The position numbers and the translations under genes are program-made. The notes beneath the pieces were generated by a model. It was not told the DNA's origin, did no database searches, and worked only from the letters and a program-made list of their open reading frames with translations. A DNA stretch of 64,000 nucleotides from Pandoraea sputorum (lineage in GTDB: Bacteria > Pseudomonadota > Gammaproteobacteria > Burkholderiales > Burkholderiaceae): contig NZ_CP010431.2 of assembly GCF_000814845.2 (NCBI RefSeq), positions 3,844,001 through 3,908,000 on the forward strand, in the 5' to 3' direction. Shown in pieces: positions 1 through 9,804 of the stretch (its first letter is position 1; every line of letters starts with the position of its first letter).

Positions 1-300
1 TACCGTTCTCCGAAGTTTCCGGGGAATGGCGGCAGGATCGGCGCAGAACTCATCCAGATCAGCGCCGATTCGTCAACATTTATGCAACACTTGCCGACGC
101 CTTCCTACCGGGGGTCGTCAGCAATATTTGGCGGCCGCGGTTACAATCGTCGCTTGTCAAACGACCGGACGGCGGTCCCCCCGCGGGTGCGTACGATTTG
201 CCATCGAAACTGGCCTCGTACCCTCCATCGCGCCTTGATCCCAGGCGCATGGAAACCTGATAGAAACCGCCATCCCGGCCGACCTGAGCCGGAGAGCTGA
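1..300. other. non-coding region upstream of ispH
   Basis: No convincing gene is visible in these 300 bases: the short open frames on both strands are basic, low-complexity and lack ribosome binding sites. The stretch should carry the promoter and 5' leader of the ispH-hpnHAB operon. A GGAGAG Shine-Dalgarno sequence ends it just before the ispH ATG. I cannot pick a confident -35/-10 pair. Confidence 0.5.
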
Positions 301-1260
301 ATGCAAGTCTTACTTGCCCAACCCCGCGGGTTTTGTGCGGGTGTCATACGTGCCATCGAGATCGTAGAACGTGCGCTGGAAAAATACGGTGCACCGGTCT
401 ACGTTCGCCATGAGATCGTCCATAACAAACACGTGGTCGATTCGCTCAAGGCGAAGGGTGCGCGCTTTATCGCCGAGTTGTCCGAAGCCCCTGCGGGCGC
501 TGTCACCATTTTCAGCGCCCATGGCGTCGCACGCGTCGTCGAGCAGGAAGCGGAGATTCGCGGCCTGAAGGTGCTCAATGCCACCTGCCCGCTCGTCACC
601 AAGGTGCACATTCAAGGCAAGAACTACGTGTCTGCCGGCCGCGAAGTCATTCTGATCGGTCACGCCGGACACCCGGAAGTCGAGGGGACGATGGGCCAGA
701 TCGACGGTCCGGTTCACCTCGTGCAGACCGAGGACGATGTCGATGCCCTGCCGCTCGCCATCGACACACCGGTCTCGTACGTGACGCAGACCACGCTGTC
801 GGTCGACGAGACTCGCGGTATCATTGCTGCGCTGCAACGTCGCTTTACCAATATCGTCGGCCCGAACACCAAAGACATCTGCTACGCCACGCAAAATCGC
901 CAGACCGCCGTGCGCGAGCTGTGCGAGCGTGTGGACGTGCTGCTCGTGGTCGGGGCGACGAATAGCTCGAACTCGAACCGCCTGCGCGAAATCGGCTCCG
1001 AAATGGGGCTGCCGAGCTATCTCGTGGCCGACGGCTCCGAGGTAAATCCGGAATGGGTGCGCGGCAAAGCCCGCATCGGTATTACCGCAGGGGCGTCCGC
1101 GCCCGAGCGCATGGTCGAAGACGTGATCGACGCGCTGCGTCGCATCGACACGGTCGAAGTGACTCTCATGGACGGCATCGAGGAAACTATCCAGTTCCGC
1201 TTGCCGTCGGAATTGACCAAAGACGAGCCGGTCGCCGCACGCCACGCGGTCGCTGGCTAA
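301..1260 (+). CDS. ispH: 4-hydroxy-3-methylbut-2-enyl diphosphate reductase (IspH/LytB)
   Basis: Final enzyme of the non-mevalonate (MEP) pathway: it reduces HMBPP to isopentenyl and dimethylallyl diphosphate with a 4Fe-4S cluster. The 319-residue protein has the usual full length. Three cluster cysteines are visible: C12 in GFCAGV, C96 in NATCP and C194 in DICYATQNR. The catalytic HPEVEG loop is intact (H124, E126). The ATG is preceded by GGAGAG. It is the first gene of a rightward run with hpnH, hpnA and hpnB, which ties C5 precursor supply to hopanoid synthesis. Many Burkholderiaceae carry two ispH copies; this would be the hopanoid-linked one (inference). Confidence 0.97.
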   Translation: MQVLLAQPRGFCAGVIRAIEIVERALEKYGAPVYVRHEIVHNKHVVDSLKAKGARFIAELSEAPAGAVTIFSAHGVARVVEQEAEIRGLKVLNATCPLVTKVHIQGKNYVSAGREVILIGHAGHPEVEGTMGQIDGPVHLVQTEDDVDALPLAIDTPVSYVTQTTLSVDETRGIIAALQRRFTNIVGPNTKDICYATQNRQTAVRELCERVDVLLVVGATNSSNSNRLREIGSEMGLPSYLVADGSEVNPEWVRGKARIGITAGASAPERMVEDVIDALRRIDTVEVTLMDGIEETIQFRLPSELTKDEPVAARHAVAG

Positions 1261-1283
1261 CGCTATACGAACAGGAGCCGAAC

Positions 1284-2405
1284 TTGGCCATCCCCTTCCT
1301 GCAACAGGCGTATGTTGGCGCCTATCTGATGAAGCAACGCTTCAAGGGCAACAAGCGCTACCCGCTGGTGCTGATGCTCGAACCGCTCTTCCGCTGCAAC
1401 CTGGCCTGCTCGGGCTGCGGCAAGATCGACTATCCGGATCCCATCCTGAACCAGCGCGTCTCACTCAAGGACTCCCTTGACGCCGTGGACGAGTGCGGCG
1501 CACCGGTCGTCTCGATCGCCGGCGGCGAGCCGCTGCTGCACAAAGAGATGCCGGAGATCGTCAAGGGCATCATCGCGCGCAAGAAGTTCGTGTACCTGTG
1601 CACGAACGCCCTGCTGCTCGAAAAGAAGATCGACGACTACGAGCCGAGCCCGTTCTTCGTGTGGTCGATCCACCTCGACGGCGACCGTGAAATGCACGAC
1701 GCCGCGGTGTCGCAGGAAGGCGTGTACGACCGCGCCGTGGCCGCCATCAAGCTGGCGAAGTCGCGCGGTTTCCGTGTGAACATCAACTGCACGCTGTTCA
1801 ACAACGCCGATCCGGAAAAGGTCGCCAAGTTCTTCGATTCGACGAAGGATCTGGGCCTTGACGGCATCACCGTGTCGCCGGGCTACGCTTACGAGCGCGC
1901 TCCGGACCAGCAGCACTTCCTGAACCGTTCGAAGACCAAGCAACTGTTCCGCGACATTCTCAAGCGCGGCAACGGCGGCAAGAACTGGACGTTCAGCCAG
2001 TCGAGCCTGTTCCTGGACTTCCTCGCCGGCAACCGTTCGTACCACTGCACGCCGTGGGGCAACCCGACGCGTACGGTGTTCGGCTGGCAGCGTCCGTGCT
2101 ACCTGCTCGGCGAAGGCTATGCCAAGACGTACACGGAACTGATGAACACCACCGACTGGGACAAGTACGGTGTGGGCAACTACGAGAAGTGCGCGGACTG
2201 CATGGTGCACAGCGGCTTTGAAGCGACGGCCGTGAACGAAACCATCTCGCACCCGCTGCGTGCTCTGGGTGTCGCGCTCAAGGGCGTGCGTACCGAAGGC
2301 AAGATGGCGGATGACATCTCGTTCGCCAAGCAGCGTCCGGCCGAGTTCGTGTTCTCGAAACACGTCGAGATCAAGCTCGACGAACTGCGCCGGGCCAAGG
2401 CGTAA
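1284..2405 (+). CDS. hpnH: adenosylhopane synthase HpnH (radical SAM)
   Basis: Radical SAM enzyme that attaches the 5'-deoxyadenosyl group to diploptene, giving adenosylhopane, the first step in building extended (C35) hopanoids. The 373-residue product carries the cluster motif with C38, C42 and C45 (CNLACSGC), within the family-typical start MAIPFLQQ and PLVLMLEPLFRCNL. I chose a TTG start because it gives that conserved N-terminus and has AGGAG eight bases upstream; the frame stays open further 5' into ispH, but that part is not family-like. It lies 23 bases after ispH, and its TAA abuts the hpnA ATG, so translation is probably coupled. Confidence 0.95.
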   Translation: MAIPFLQQAYVGAYLMKQRFKGNKRYPLVLMLEPLFRCNLACSGCGKIDYPDPILNQRVSLKDSLDAVDECGAPVVSIAGGEPLLHKEMPEIVKGIIARKKFVYLCTNALLLEKKIDDYEPSPFFVWSIHLDGDREMHDAAVSQEGVYDRAVAAIKLAKSRGFRVNINCTLFNNADPEKVAKFFDSTKDLGLDGITVSPGYAYERAPDQQHFLNRSKTKQLFRDILKRGNGGKNWTFSQSSLFLDFLAGNRSYHCTPWGNPTRTVFGWQRPCYLLGEGYAKTYTELMNTTDWDKYGVGNYEKCADCMVHSGFEATAVNETISHPLRALGVALKGVRTEGKMADDISFAKQRPAEFVFSKHVEIKLDELRRAKA

Positions 2406-3401
2406 ATGCCGTCGCGAGTGCTGGTCACCGGCGCCTCCGGGTTCGTCGGTTCTGCGGTAGCACGTACGGCGCTCGCGCGCGGTCATGAGGTTCGCCTGCT
2501 GGTGCGTGGCACCAGCCCCCGGGCGAACCTCGCCGACCTGCCTGTCGAGGTCGTGGAAGGCGATATGCGCGACGCGGCATCGATGCAGCGCGCGCTGACC
2601 GGCGTGGACGCTCTGCTCCACGTGGCCGCCGACTACCGCCTCTGGGCGAAAGATCCCAACGACATCATGCGGGCCAATATCGACGGCACGCGCACGGTGA
2701 TGGAAGCCGCGCTGCGTGCAGGCGTCGAACGTGTGGTGTACACCAGCAGCGTTGCTACGCTGCGTGTGCACGACGCCACCGGCCCTGTCGACGAAACCTC
2801 CCCGAACGACGAAGCCACGACCATCGGCGTGTACAAACGCAGCAAGGTCGCGGCCGAACGTCTGGTCGAGCGCATGATTGCGAATGACGGCCTGCCCGCC
2901 GTGATCGTCAATCCGTCCACGCCCATCGGGCCGCGCGACATCAAGCCCACGCCCACCGGGCGCATCATCGTCGAAGCCGCGCAAGGCAAAATTCCGGCGT
3001 TCGTCGATACGGGACTCAATCTCGTGCACGTTGACGACTGCGCCGAAGGCCACTTGCTGGCGCTCGAACGTGGGCGCATCGGCGAGCGCTACATCCTCGG
3101 CGGCGACGACGTGCTGCTGCGCGACATGCTCGCGAGCATCGCCGGTATGGTCGGACGCAAAGCACCGAAGGTCGCCCTGCCGCGCTGGCCGCTGTACCCG
3201 CTCGCGATGGCCGCACAAGGTGTGGCGCGCTTCACCGGCAAGGAGCCGTTCGTGACGGTCGACGGCCTGAAGATGTCGCGTTATCACATGTTCTTCTCTT
3301 CGGAGAAGGCCAAACGCGAGCTGGGCTACACCGCCCGCGCGTATCCCGAAGGCCTGCGCGACGCGCTCGCCTGGTTTGGTTCTGCCGGATATCTCTCATG
3401 A
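2406..3401 (+). CDS. hpnA: hopanoid-associated sugar epimerase HpnA
   Basis: Extended short-chain dehydrogenase/NAD-dependent epimerase family member, 331 residues. The N-terminal Rossmann fold has the nucleotide-binding motif TGASGFVG (residues 8-15), and the catalytic pair Y143/K147 lies in YKRSK. The HpnA subfamily travels with hopanoid clusters and is thought to act on the sugar part of composite hopanoid head groups; the exact reaction is not settled. The ATG directly follows the hpnH stop and the last codons overlap hpnB by four bases, so the three genes form one translationally coupled unit. Confidence 0.92.
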   Translation: MPSRVLVTGASGFVGSAVARTALARGHEVRLLVRGTSPRANLADLPVEVVEGDMRDAASMQRALTGVDALLHVAADYRLWAKDPNDIMRANIDGTRTVMEAALRAGVERVVYTSSVATLRVHDATGPVDETSPNDEATTIGVYKRSKVAAERLVERMIANDGLPAVIVNPSTPIGPRDIKPTPTGRIIVEAAQGKIPAFVDTGLNLVHVDDCAEGHLLALERGRIGERYILGGDDVLLRDMLASIAGMVGRKAPKVALPRWPLYPLAMAAQGVARFTGKEPFVTVDGLKMSRYHMFFSSEKAKRELGYTARAYPEGLRDALAWFGSAGYLS

Positions 3402-4600
3402 CTGTTTTGGCCTGGATCGCCGCGTTGTCGCTGGCCATCTGGATCTACCTGCTGATCTCGCAAGGCGATTTCTGGCGTGCGCGTGAGCGCGACGATCTCA
3501 ACGAAGACCGTCTGCCCGAACCGGCTGTGTGGCCTGCCGTAGCCGTCGTCATCCCGGCGCGCAATGAGGCCGAATCGATCGGCCAGGTGGTCGAGTCGCT
3601 TTGCCGTCAGGATTACGCGGGACGCCTGCGCATCGTCGTCGTCGACGATCAGAGCAGTGACGGTACTGCGGACCTCGCGCGCGAAGCCGCAGCCCGCGCC
3701 GCCGCCGACGGCCTGACGCGTCGCGTGGATGTCCTCTCGGGTCAACCACTGCCCGGCGGCTGGACCGGCAAGATGTGGGCCGTGCGTCAGGGCGTAGCGT
3801 TCGCGAGCGATCCGGCGACCAACGACGACGGCATCCGCCCCGAATACCTGCTGCACACCGACGCCGACATCGCGCATTCGCCCGACAACGTGCGCCGTCT
3901 GGTAACGCGCGCGACGGGCGATAACCGCGTGCTCGTCTCGCTCATGGCGAAGCTGCGTTGCACGGCATGGTTCGAGCGCACGCTGATTCCGGCGTTCGTG
4001 CTGTTCTTCCAGATGCTGTACCCGTTCGCCTGGGTCAACGACCCGAAGAAGAAGATGGCGGCCGCCGCCGGTGGCTGCATGCTGATCCATCGACCGTCGC
4101 TCGAAGCCGGTGGCGGCATCGAAGCGATTCGCGACGAGATCATCGACGACTGCGCGATGGGGCGCATGCTCAAGAAGCAAGGTCCGATCTGGCTGGGACT
4201 GACGGAGCGCGCCGTGAGCGTGCGTCCGTACGACAACCTCGGCGAGATTCGCAAGATGGTGTCGCGCACGGCTTACGCGCAGTTGCAGTACTCGCCGGTG
4301 CTGCTGGCAGGCACAATCGTGTCGTTGCTGCTGACGTTCATCGTGCCGCCACTCATGACGATCTTCGGTTCGGGCATTGGTCAGTGGCTGGGGCTCTTTG
4401 CGTGGATCGCGATGACGATTTCGTATCTGCCGATGCTGCGCTTCTACCGTCAGCCGTCGAGCTTCGGTCCGATGCTGCCGCTCGTCGCCGCGCTCTACAC
4501 CGTCTTCACGTTCGACTCCGCGCTGCAACACTGGCGTGGTCGTGGCGGCATGTGGAAGGGCCGCGCGCAGGCGCGCGGACAACAGTCGTCGGACGTTTGA
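3398..4600 (+). CDS. hpnB: hopene-associated glycosyltransferase HpnB
   Basis: Family 2 glycosyltransferase of 400 residues, bound to the inner membrane. Residues 1-22 form an N-terminal membrane anchor. The GT-A nucleotide-binding region follows with PARNEAESI and the acidic VVVDDQSSDGT motif, a second acid patch HTDADI, then C-terminal membrane segments around residues 300-380. The ATG overlaps the hpnA stop (ATGA). By family it transfers a sugar to a hopanoid or related lipid; donor and acceptor cannot be read from the sequence. It is the last gene of the ispH-hpnHAB operon, which ends at a strong hairpin. Confidence 0.9.
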   Translation: MTVLAWIAALSLAIWIYLLISQGDFWRARERDDLNEDRLPEPAVWPAVAVVIPARNEAESIGQVVESLCRQDYAGRLRIVVVDDQSSDGTADLAREAAARAAADGLTRRVDVLSGQPLPGGWTGKMWAVRQGVAFASDPATNDDGIRPEYLLHTDADIAHSPDNVRRLVTRATGDNRVLVSLMAKLRCTAWFERTLIPAFVLFFQMLYPFAWVNDPKKKMAAAAGGCMLIHRPSLEAGGGIEAIRDEIIDDCAMGRMLKKQGPIWLGLTERAVSVRPYDNLGEIRKMVSRTAYAQLQYSPVLLAGTIVSLLLTFIVPPLMTIFGSGIGQWLGLFAWIAMTISYLPMLRFYRQPSSFGPMLPLVAALYTVFTFDSALQHWRGRGGMWKGRAQARGQQSSDV

Positions 4601-4628
4601 GTCGTTGACAAGTAGCGTCTGTCGACAA

Positions 4629-4668
4629 AAAAATGCCAGCCTGTCTGAGAAGACACGCTGGCATTTTT
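4629..4668 (+). terminator. rho-independent terminator after hpnB
   Basis: AAAAATGCCAGC (4629-4640) pairs with GCTGGCATTTTT (4657-4668), and the loop holds an extra GTCT/AGAC pairing. The A-run and T-run flanks let it work on both strands. It closes the ispH-hpnB operon and may insulate it from the leftward hpnG end. Confidence 0.85.
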
Positions 4669-4730
4669 GTTGGGGGCTGCGGTTTGTCGGAACAGGCCAT
4701 GCAAAGCACCAGGCGAGTTGGCGAGATGCC

Positions 4731-5425
4731 TCAGATCCCGGCCGCCCTCGCCCCGAACCCCTCACCGAGCTTTAGCGCAACGATCTGCCGTCCATACTGC
4801 ATCGCCTTCTTCGCACGGCCTGCGTCCTGTCCCACGCGAAGCAACGCTGGCAACTGAAGCGGATTCCCCGCGAGCGAGCGCAGCACCCCGAGGATGTCCG
4901 TCGAGCCATCGGCCCGCATACCGGCGAGCGCCGCCGGGGGCAACGAGCGTTCTGCCGGATCGATCACCACACGGGCCACGACGAACGGCAACCCGTGCGC
5001 TTGTGCCACGCGCGCGACGATATGCGACTCCATGTCGGCCGCCGCCGCCCCGCTCTCGCGAAACAGCGCCGCTTTGTCTCGCGCCGTCACAACCGGTGCC
5101 GTCACCCCGGCGAGATCGGCCCGTAGCGCGGCAGGCATCGCGCGACGCAGCGCATCGGCCCACGGGATCGACGTGACGGACTCACGCGCCTGCTGCGGCA
5201 TGTCCAGCACCTTATGCGCGATGATCCACTGCCCGGGCTTCACGCCGGGAATCAGGCCACCCGCCGTGCCGAAGCTCACCAGCCCGCGCGCGCCTTCTTT
5301 GGCGATGGCAGCCTCCAGCGCCGCCGCGAGCGTGGCGTTCTGTGCGCAGACCACACGCACGCCTTCCCCCTGGCGATGCGGGCCTCGAACGGCATACCGG
5401 TCACGACGATGATGGGCTGGCTCAT
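4731..5425 (-). pseudogene. hpnG: HpnG hopanoid phosphorylase, frameshifted near the 5' end
   Basis: Nucleoside-phosphorylase-family enzyme that removes adenine from adenosylhopane, the step after HpnH. The expected start is ATG at 5425 (with AGGAAG upstream), which reads MSQPIIVVTGMPFEARIARG. The rest of the protein (GVRVVCAQN, SFGTAGG, then to GFGARAAGI) lies in another frame. The break sits at a run of five C on the plus strand (5366-5370); one more base would restore a continuous product of about 231 residues. The downstream part is otherwise intact, including the ADMES region, so the lesion is recent or a sequencing error. It follows shc on the same strand. Confidence 0.85.
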
Positions 5426-5543
5426 GCACTTCCTTATGCGATGGGGATGACAACAATACGAATCGCCCCGACGATCAACGCAAAAACGGTCGATGTCGGG
5501 GCGACGATACCTGAAGCAGGCGCGGTGCGTCGATGTGACGTGC

Positions 5544-7616
5544 TTACATCCCGCAAGGCACCGGGCAATCGTTGCGCACCGTCAGATTACGGAAGCGTGC
5601 GAGCGCCCACAGCGGGAAGAACTTGCGATAGCCGTGGTAGCGGAGATAGAACACGCGCGGGAAACCGGTCGCCGTGTAGAGTTCTTCGTCCCACAGCCCT
5701 TCGTCGTTCTGCGTGTTCAGCAGATAGTCGACGCCGCGCTTGACCGCCGGGTGATCAGCCTTGCCCGCCGCCATCAGACCGAGCAGGGCCCAGGCCGTTT
5801 GCGACGACGTACTCGGCGCGGCTTCATAGCCCTTGTATTCGAGCTTGTAGCTGTCGCCGTCCTCGCCCCAGCCGCCGTCGGCGTTCTGGATCGAGAGAAG
5901 CCACTGCGCAGCACGGGCCATCGCCGGGTGCTCCGGCAGAATACCTGCCGCAGCCAGACCACACATCGCCGACCACGTGCCGTAGACGAAATTCATGCCC
6001 CAGCGGCCGTACCAGCTACCGTCGGCTTCCTGATCGTCCAGGATGTACTTCAGCGCAAGATCGGCCGACGCGCGGCGCTCGGGCGACTGCGGCAGTTGCG
6101 CGAGCATCGACAGACAGCGTGCCGAGACGTCCACCGTCGGCGGATCGAGCAGCGCGCCGTGATCCGAGAACGGAATGTTGTTCAGGTACAGATGCGTGTT
6201 TTCCGGCTCGAATGCGCCCCAGCCGCCGTTGCTGCTCTGCATGCCGATGACCCACTCGGTGCCGCGATCGATCGCATGACGCATCGGACGCGCGCTCGCA
6301 TCGACCTTGTCGTTCTCGAAAGTGCCAGCGAGCTTCTCGTAGCGATCCATGGCCATCGCGACCACCGCCGTGTCGTCCACATCCGGATAATGCGGATTCG
6401 CGAACTGGAACGCCCAGCCGCCCGGACGCACGTTCGGACGACGCGAGATCCAGTCGCCGCGCACGTCGAGAATCTGCAACGGGATGAGCCATTCCAGCCC
6501 CTTGCCCGCCAGTTCGATAGCGCGCTTGTCGCCGGTTTCCAGCAACGCATGGGCCGACAGCGCGGTGTCCCACACCGGCGACAGACACGGCTGCACGTAC
6601 GTCTCGTGATCGGCTGGCGTCACCAGCTTCTCGACCGACTTGCGGGCAATCGCGCGACTCGGATGATCTTCGGGATAGCCGAGCACGTCGTACATCATGA
6701 CGGCGTTGGCCATCGCCGGATAAATCGCACCGAGGCCGTCCTCGCCGTTCAGACGCTCTTCCACGAACTCGACCGCACGCTTGACCGACTTCTCGCGCAG
6801 CTTCTTCGGGAAGAACGGATCGAGCGCACGCAGCACGTGATCGACACCCGAGAAGAACGTGAACCAGAAACGGCTCTGATGCGGTGCGCGCTTGGGCGGA
6901 CCGACATCCTTCGGGCTGCCGATGAACAGTTCGTCGATGGTCACGCCCTTCGGGTTGCGCGCAAGCGGACGCTTGGCCTGCAACACGAGCAACGGCACGA
7001 TCACCGTACGCGCCCAGTACGAGACCTTCGACAAATGGAAAGGGAACCACTGCGGCAGCAGCATGATTTCGACGGGCATCATCGGCACCGCCTTCCATTC
7101 GAGCACGCCGTAGAGCGCCAGCAAAATGCGCGTGAAGACGTTCGAATTCTGTGCGCCGCCACGCGAAATGATGGCTTCGCGCGCGCGCACCATATGCGGT
7201 GCATCGATCGGCTCGCCGATCATCTTGAGCGCGAAATACGCCTTCACGCTCGCGCTCATGTCGAATTTGCCGTTGTGGAACAGCGGCCAGCCGCCGTGCT
7301 CTCCCTGAATGCGACGCAGATACGCGGCAACCTTCGCTTCGAGGTCGGCGTCGACCTTCTCGCCCAGATGGTGACGCAGCAGCACATACTCCGCCGGAAT
7401 CGTCGCATCGGCTTCCAGTTCGAACAGCCAGTGACCGTCTTCCTGTTGCAGATCGAGCAGCGCCGTGATCGAGCGGTCGATACCGGTTTCCAGCGTCTGC
7501 GTCGCCATCGCCGTACTCACCTTTTGAGCGAGTTCGGTGTGCAGTTTAAGGTCCACGGCCGTGGCAGCGGCCGTGCGTCGCGCTTCCTTTTCGGAAGCAT
7601 CGCGTATCGTATCCAT
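5544..7616 (-). CDS. shc: squalene-hopene cyclase
   Basis: Cyclises squalene to hopene and hopanol at the inner membrane, the defining step of hopanoid synthesis. The 690-residue protein shows the catalytic DVDDTA motif (D412-D415) and several QW repeats, for example QEDGHWLFE near 58, QSSNGGWGAF, QNADGGWGED and QNDEGLWDE. The order is the usual one: N-terminal arm, alpha-barrel insert with DVGPPK and the DHVLRALDP segment, then the QW-rich C-terminal barrel. It is flanked by hpnG and hpnE on the same strand. The 86 bases to hpnE leave room for a weak internal promoter, but I see no clear one. Confidence 0.97.
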   Translation of the reverse strand: MDTIRDASEKEARRTAAATAVDLKLHTELAQKVSTAMATQTLETGIDRSITALLDLQQEDGHWLFELEADATIPAEYVLLRHHLGEKVDADLEAKVAAYLRRIQGEHGGWPLFHNGKFDMSASVKAYFALKMIGEPIDAPHMVRAREAIISRGGAQNSNVFTRILLALYGVLEWKAVPMMPVEIMLLPQWFPFHLSKVSYWARTVIVPLLVLQAKRPLARNPKGVTIDELFIGSPKDVGPPKRAPHQSRFWFTFFSGVDHVLRALDPFFPKKLREKSVKRAVEFVEERLNGEDGLGAIYPAMANAVMMYDVLGYPEDHPSRAIARKSVEKLVTPADHETYVQPCLSPVWDTALSAHALLETGDKRAIELAGKGLEWLIPLQILDVRGDWISRRPNVRPGGWAFQFANPHYPDVDDTAVVAMAMDRYEKLAGTFENDKVDASARPMRHAIDRGTEWVIGMQSSNGGWGAFEPENTHLYLNNIPFSDHGALLDPPTVDVSARCLSMLAQLPQSPERRASADLALKYILDDQEADGSWYGRWGMNFVYGTWSAMCGLAAAGILPEHPAMARAAQWLLSIQNADGGWGEDGDSYKLEYKGYEAAPSTSSQTAWALLGLMAAGKADHPAVKRGVDYLLNTQNDEGLWDEELYTATGFPRVFYLRYHGYRKFFPLWALARFRNLTVRNDCPVPCGM

Positions 7617-7702
7617 GACGTTCTTGCCTATTCAAAGGCGATAGAGCGGCGCGCGTTAAGCGCCGGTTAAACATTGACAGTCGCGGTGACGATTGCAATC
7701 GG

Positions 7703-8956
7703 TCAGGCGCGGTGCAGCAGATCTGCCGCCAGATTCCCGCTGCGCAGCGCACCCTCGATGGTCGCGGGCAGGCCGGTAGCCGTCCAGTCGCCAGCCAGCA
7801 GCAGATTGCGCCAGCGCGTCTTCGCACCGGGGCGACGCTTGTCCTGCGCGGGCGTCGCCGCAAACGTGGCGCGCTTCTCGCGCACCAGTTGCCACACCGG
7901 TATCGGTGTGGACGAAATCTTGCAAGCCTTGGCGACCTCTTCCCAGATGCGAAGCGCGAGCGATTCGCGCGACTCGTCGAGCAGATGGTCGGCCCCGCTG
8001 ATCGTGACCGAGAGACGGCCATCGAACGCGAAAATCCAGTCGCTCACACCGTTCACCACACCGATCATCGGCGGGCAGCCCGGTGGCGGTGGCACCTGGT
8101 AATGCGCATTGACGATGGCCCGGTACTCGTCCGGCGTCGTCAACGACGGCACCAGCGACGCCGCCACGTTCGGCGGTACCGCGAGCACCACGGCATCGTC
8201 GGCGGCCAGCGGCTCAGGCCCGTCGCCGAAATCGATCGCTTCGACGCGGCTGCCGTCGGCGGCAAAGTGCAATTCGCGTACACGGTGCTGCATCATCACC
8301 TGCGCGCCCTTGGCTTCCAGATACGCCAGCGCTGGTGTCACGAACGAGACGTCCAACCCGTCCGTAGCGATCAGCGGATGGCAGGACTTGCCGCCCGGCA
8401 CCAGCGTCTCGCGCAGCACCGCCCCGGCCATCTGTGCCGAGCCCTCCGCCGGATCGGCGTTGAGCACCGCGAGGAACAGCGGATGAATCAGCCGCTTGTA
8501 AAGCATCGGCGGGCAATTCATGGCGTCGGTCATGGTGGCGTCCGGCCCCGCGCGCAGCAGCGGCGCGAGCGACAGATAGTCCGACCACTTCGTGCCGGGC
8601 ACGCGCGCGTGCTTGTCGAAGATCCACCACGGCAGGCGCCCTTCGGAGAGCCGCACCGTCCAGCGTTCGTCGCTTTCGAGATCGACGAACGCGAACTCGG
8701 CGCGATCCGGACCGGTCAGCGTGTGTTCGGAACCGATGGTGCGCGTGAACTCGCGCATCGTCGTGTTGCCCGAGAGCACCAGATGGTTGCCGTTGTCGAT
8801 CACAGCGTTCAGTTGCTTGTCGAAGTACGAACGGCAACGTCCACCGGCCTGCGGTGCGGCTTCGTGCAGCACCACGGCAACGCCGCGCGTGGCGAGTCTG
8901 ACGGCGGCGGCCAGCCCCGCCAGGCCAGCGCCAATGACGTGAACGGTACCCGGCAT
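7703..8956 (-). CDS. hpnE: hydroxysqualene dehydroxylase HpnE
   Basis: FAD-dependent amine-oxidase-fold enzyme that reduces hydroxysqualene to squalene, the third step of the HpnD-HpnC-HpnE route. The 417-residue protein begins with the dinucleotide-binding motif VIGAGLAGLAAA (residues 7-18) followed by the acidic HEAAPQAGGR. It ends with the FAD-contacting GDWTATGLPATIEGA segment. The ATG overlaps the hpnD stop by one base (TGATG), so the two are translationally coupled. Older annotations call this family phytoene-desaturase-like; the neighbours support the squalene role. Confidence 0.93.
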   Translation of the reverse strand: MPGTVHVIGAGLAGLAAAVRLATRGVAVVLHEAAPQAGGRCRSYFDKQLNAVIDNGNHLVLSGNTTMREFTRTIGSEHTLTGPDRAEFAFVDLESDERWTVRLSEGRLPWWIFDKHARVPGTKWSDYLSLAPLLRAGPDATMTDAMNCPPMLYKRLIHPLFLAVLNADPAEGSAQMAGAVLRETLVPGGKSCHPLIATDGLDVSFVTPALAYLEAKGAQVMMQHRVRELHFAADGSRVEAIDFGDGPEPLAADDAVVLAVPPNVAASLVPSLTTPDEYRAIVNAHYQVPPPPGCPPMIGVVNGVSDWIFAFDGRLSVTISGADHLLDESRESLALRIWEEVAKACKISSTPIPVWQLVREKRATFAATPAQDKRRPGAKTRWRNLLLAGDWTATGLPATIEGALRSGNLAADLLHRA

Positions 8957-9804
8957 CAGAAAACCATCTGCCGCACGAGCATCAGAATGAGACGCCAGCG
9001 CGGCACACGCACGCGCTCGCGGGGCACGGCGAAGCCGCGCGCAATGAGTTTGTCGAGAATCGCGCCGTACGCTTTCGCCATGACGGCCGGTGCCACCACG
9101 ACACGTCGCGGATGGCGCGCCATGATCGTGCGGGCGCGGGCGTAATGCTCACGCGCCTGTGCGACGAGCGGCGCACAGGCCTTATCGAGACGGGCCGCGA
9201 CGACCATGTCGGGCGTCGCACCGACGATACCGGCGTCCGCCAGCGTTTCGCGCGGCAGATAGACGCGGCCAATGCCTGCATCTTCGTCGATATCGCGCAG
9301 AATATTCGTCAACTGGAGCGCACGGCCGAGGTGATACGACAGATCGATGCCGTCCTGCTCGGGCATGCCGAACACCTTGACCGACAGACGGCCGACAGCG
9401 CTCGCCACACGGTCGCAATACAGGTCGAGCGTGGGCAGATCGGGGGCGACGATGGGACCGCAGGCGTCCATTTCCATGCCGTCGATGACCGCGAGGAAGT
9501 CTTCGTGCTTCAGACCGAATTGCTTGACGACGCGCGCGAGGTTGTTCAGCGAAGGCGTCGGACGGCCGTCGTAAAGATCGGCCAGATCGCGCCGCCACAC
9601 GGCCAGACGCGCCATCCGGTTCGCCGACGTGTCGTCGCCGTCGTCGGCGATATCGTCCACGGCACGGCAAAAGGCGTAGATCTCGAACATGCCTTCACGT
9701 TGCGCGGGCGGCAAAATGCGCATGGCAGCGTAAAAACTGCTGCCCGACGCCACGCGTGCACTGCTTTGCTCTGGCGAAATTTCGATCGGTTCGGCGACGC
9801 TCAC
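8956..9804 (-). CDS. hpnD: presqualene diphosphate synthase HpnD
   Basis: Head-to-head prenyl synthase of the squalene/phytoene synthase family; it condenses two farnesyl diphosphates to presqualene diphosphate. Both aspartate-rich motifs are present: RAVDDIADD near residue 45 and NILRDIDEDAGIGRVYLP in the second half. I chose the GTG at 9804 (282 residues) because GAGGAG precedes it and the longer reading starts with non-conserved sequence. It overlaps hpnE by one base. hpnC starts on the opposite strand 229 bases away, so the two synthase arms are divergently transcribed. Confidence 0.93.
   Translation of the reverse strand: MSVAEPIEISPEQSSARVASGSSFYAAMRILPPAQREGMFEIYAFCRAVDDIADDGDDTSANRMARLAVWRRDLADLYDGRPTPSLNNLARVVKQFGLKHEDFLAVIDGMEMDACGPIVAPDLPTLDLYCDRVASAVGRLSVKVFGMPEQDGIDLSYHLGRALQLTNILRDIDEDAGIGRVYLPRETLADAGIVGATPDMVVAARLDKACAPLVAQAREHYARARTIMARHPRRVVVAPAVMAKAYGAILDKLIARGFAVPRERVRVPRWRLILMLVRQMVF

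Noticed and set aside
1461..3287. 608-codon minus-strand frame across hpnH and hpnA
   Set aside because: It crosses two recognised genes on the other strand and shows only low-complexity basic sequence.
5493..5743. Possible continuation of hpnG as a functional short protein with an alternative start
   Set aside because: The longer minus-strand frame to 5456 gives an N-terminus unlike the family; the conserved start is in another frame, so a frameshift is the better reading.
5493..7670. 725-codon open frame on the plus strand opposite shc
   Set aside because: It mirrors the strongly conserved squalene-hopene cyclase frame, is arginine/histidine-rich and has no family signature: a GC-rich antisense shadow.
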